Assembly (NCBI GenBank): GCA_002862965.1
Contig: PKCW01000178.1
Coordinates: 1-5,748, forward strand
Source of the DNA: Pseudomonadota bacterium
GTDB lineage: Bacteria; Pseudomonadota; Gammaproteobacteria; UBA5335
DNA: 5,748 nucleotides
Reading direction: 5' to 3'
Both the position numbers and the translations under genes were made by a program. The notes beneath the pieces were generated by a model, which made no database searches, was not told the DNA's origin, and saw only the letters and a program-made list of their open reading frames with translations. Positions within the stretch are counted from its first letter, which is position 1, and every line of letters starts with the position of its first letter. Of the stretch, positions 5,678 through 5,748 are shown in pieces.

Positions 5678-5748
5678 ATGGCGGGTTACACCTGGTCGGA
5701 AATCGGTTCCATCTTCGCCATGCAGGGATTCAGCGGGCTCAGCCTGTT
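5678..5748 (+). CDS. urtB: ABC transporter permease (UrtB/FmdE type), N-terminal fragment
   Basis: The first 23 codons of an inner-membrane permease, cut by the window end. The visible protein begins MAGYTWSEIGSIFAMQGFSG and continues LSL. SEIGSIFAMQGF-GLSL is the start I recognise for UrtB-type members of the LivH-like branched-chain permease family. GGGAG (5665-5669) lies 8 nt before the ATG. It follows the receptor gene by 73 nt on the same strand, with a strong hairpin between them, as expected for an operon continuing to a second permease and two ATPases. The fragment is short, so the identification leans on context. Confidence 0.8.
   Translation, partial: MAGYTWSEIGSIFAMQGFSGLSL

Overview
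The window is GC-rich, tightly coded DNA, most likely from a beta- or gammaproteobacterium; a denitrifier or methylotroph-like betaproteobacterium is my guess. This rests on codon use, RF3 with typical proteobacterial motifs, a sigma-54/NifA-style activator and IHF-like sites. Nothing here fixes the genus. The theme is uptake and hydrolysis of short-chain amides (formamide/acetamide class) as a nitrogen source, next to one housekeeping gene.

Left part, minus strand. Position 1 cuts through prfC (peptide chain release factor 3), of which the first 130 codons are present. Upstream of it lie fmdB (98-aa FmdB-family zinc ribbon) and fmdA (408-aa formamidase/acetamidase). They are transcribed as fmdA-fmdB with a 44-nt gap. 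prfC sits 202 nt beyond fmdB and probably has its own promoter.

Centre. A 359-bp divergent intergenic region (2161-2519) separates fmdA from a 543-aa GAF-AAA+-Fis sigma-54-dependent activator on the plus strand. I read a -24/-12 promoter facing each way, with a repeat cluster built on ATTGTT midway between them.

Right part, plus strand. A 205-bp gap holds three small palindromes, an exact IHF consensus match and a very good -24/-12 promoter. After it come a 415-aa UrtA/FmdD-type amide/urea-binding periplasmic protein, a strong 16-bp intercistronic hairpin, and the first 23 codons of the cognate UrtB/FmdE-type permease, which runs off the window.

How it fits together (inference): the activator sits between the catabolic operon (fmdAB) and the transporter operon (urtAB-like...). 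The 8-mer GACATTGT occurs in both intergenic regions, in the same orientation and about 98-99 bp from the -24 GG of the fmdA and transporter promoters, and about 96 bp from that of the activator's own promoter. This suggests one compact regulon with three sigma-54 promoters: amide import, amide hydrolysis to ammonia plus carboxylate, and autoactivation of the regulator.
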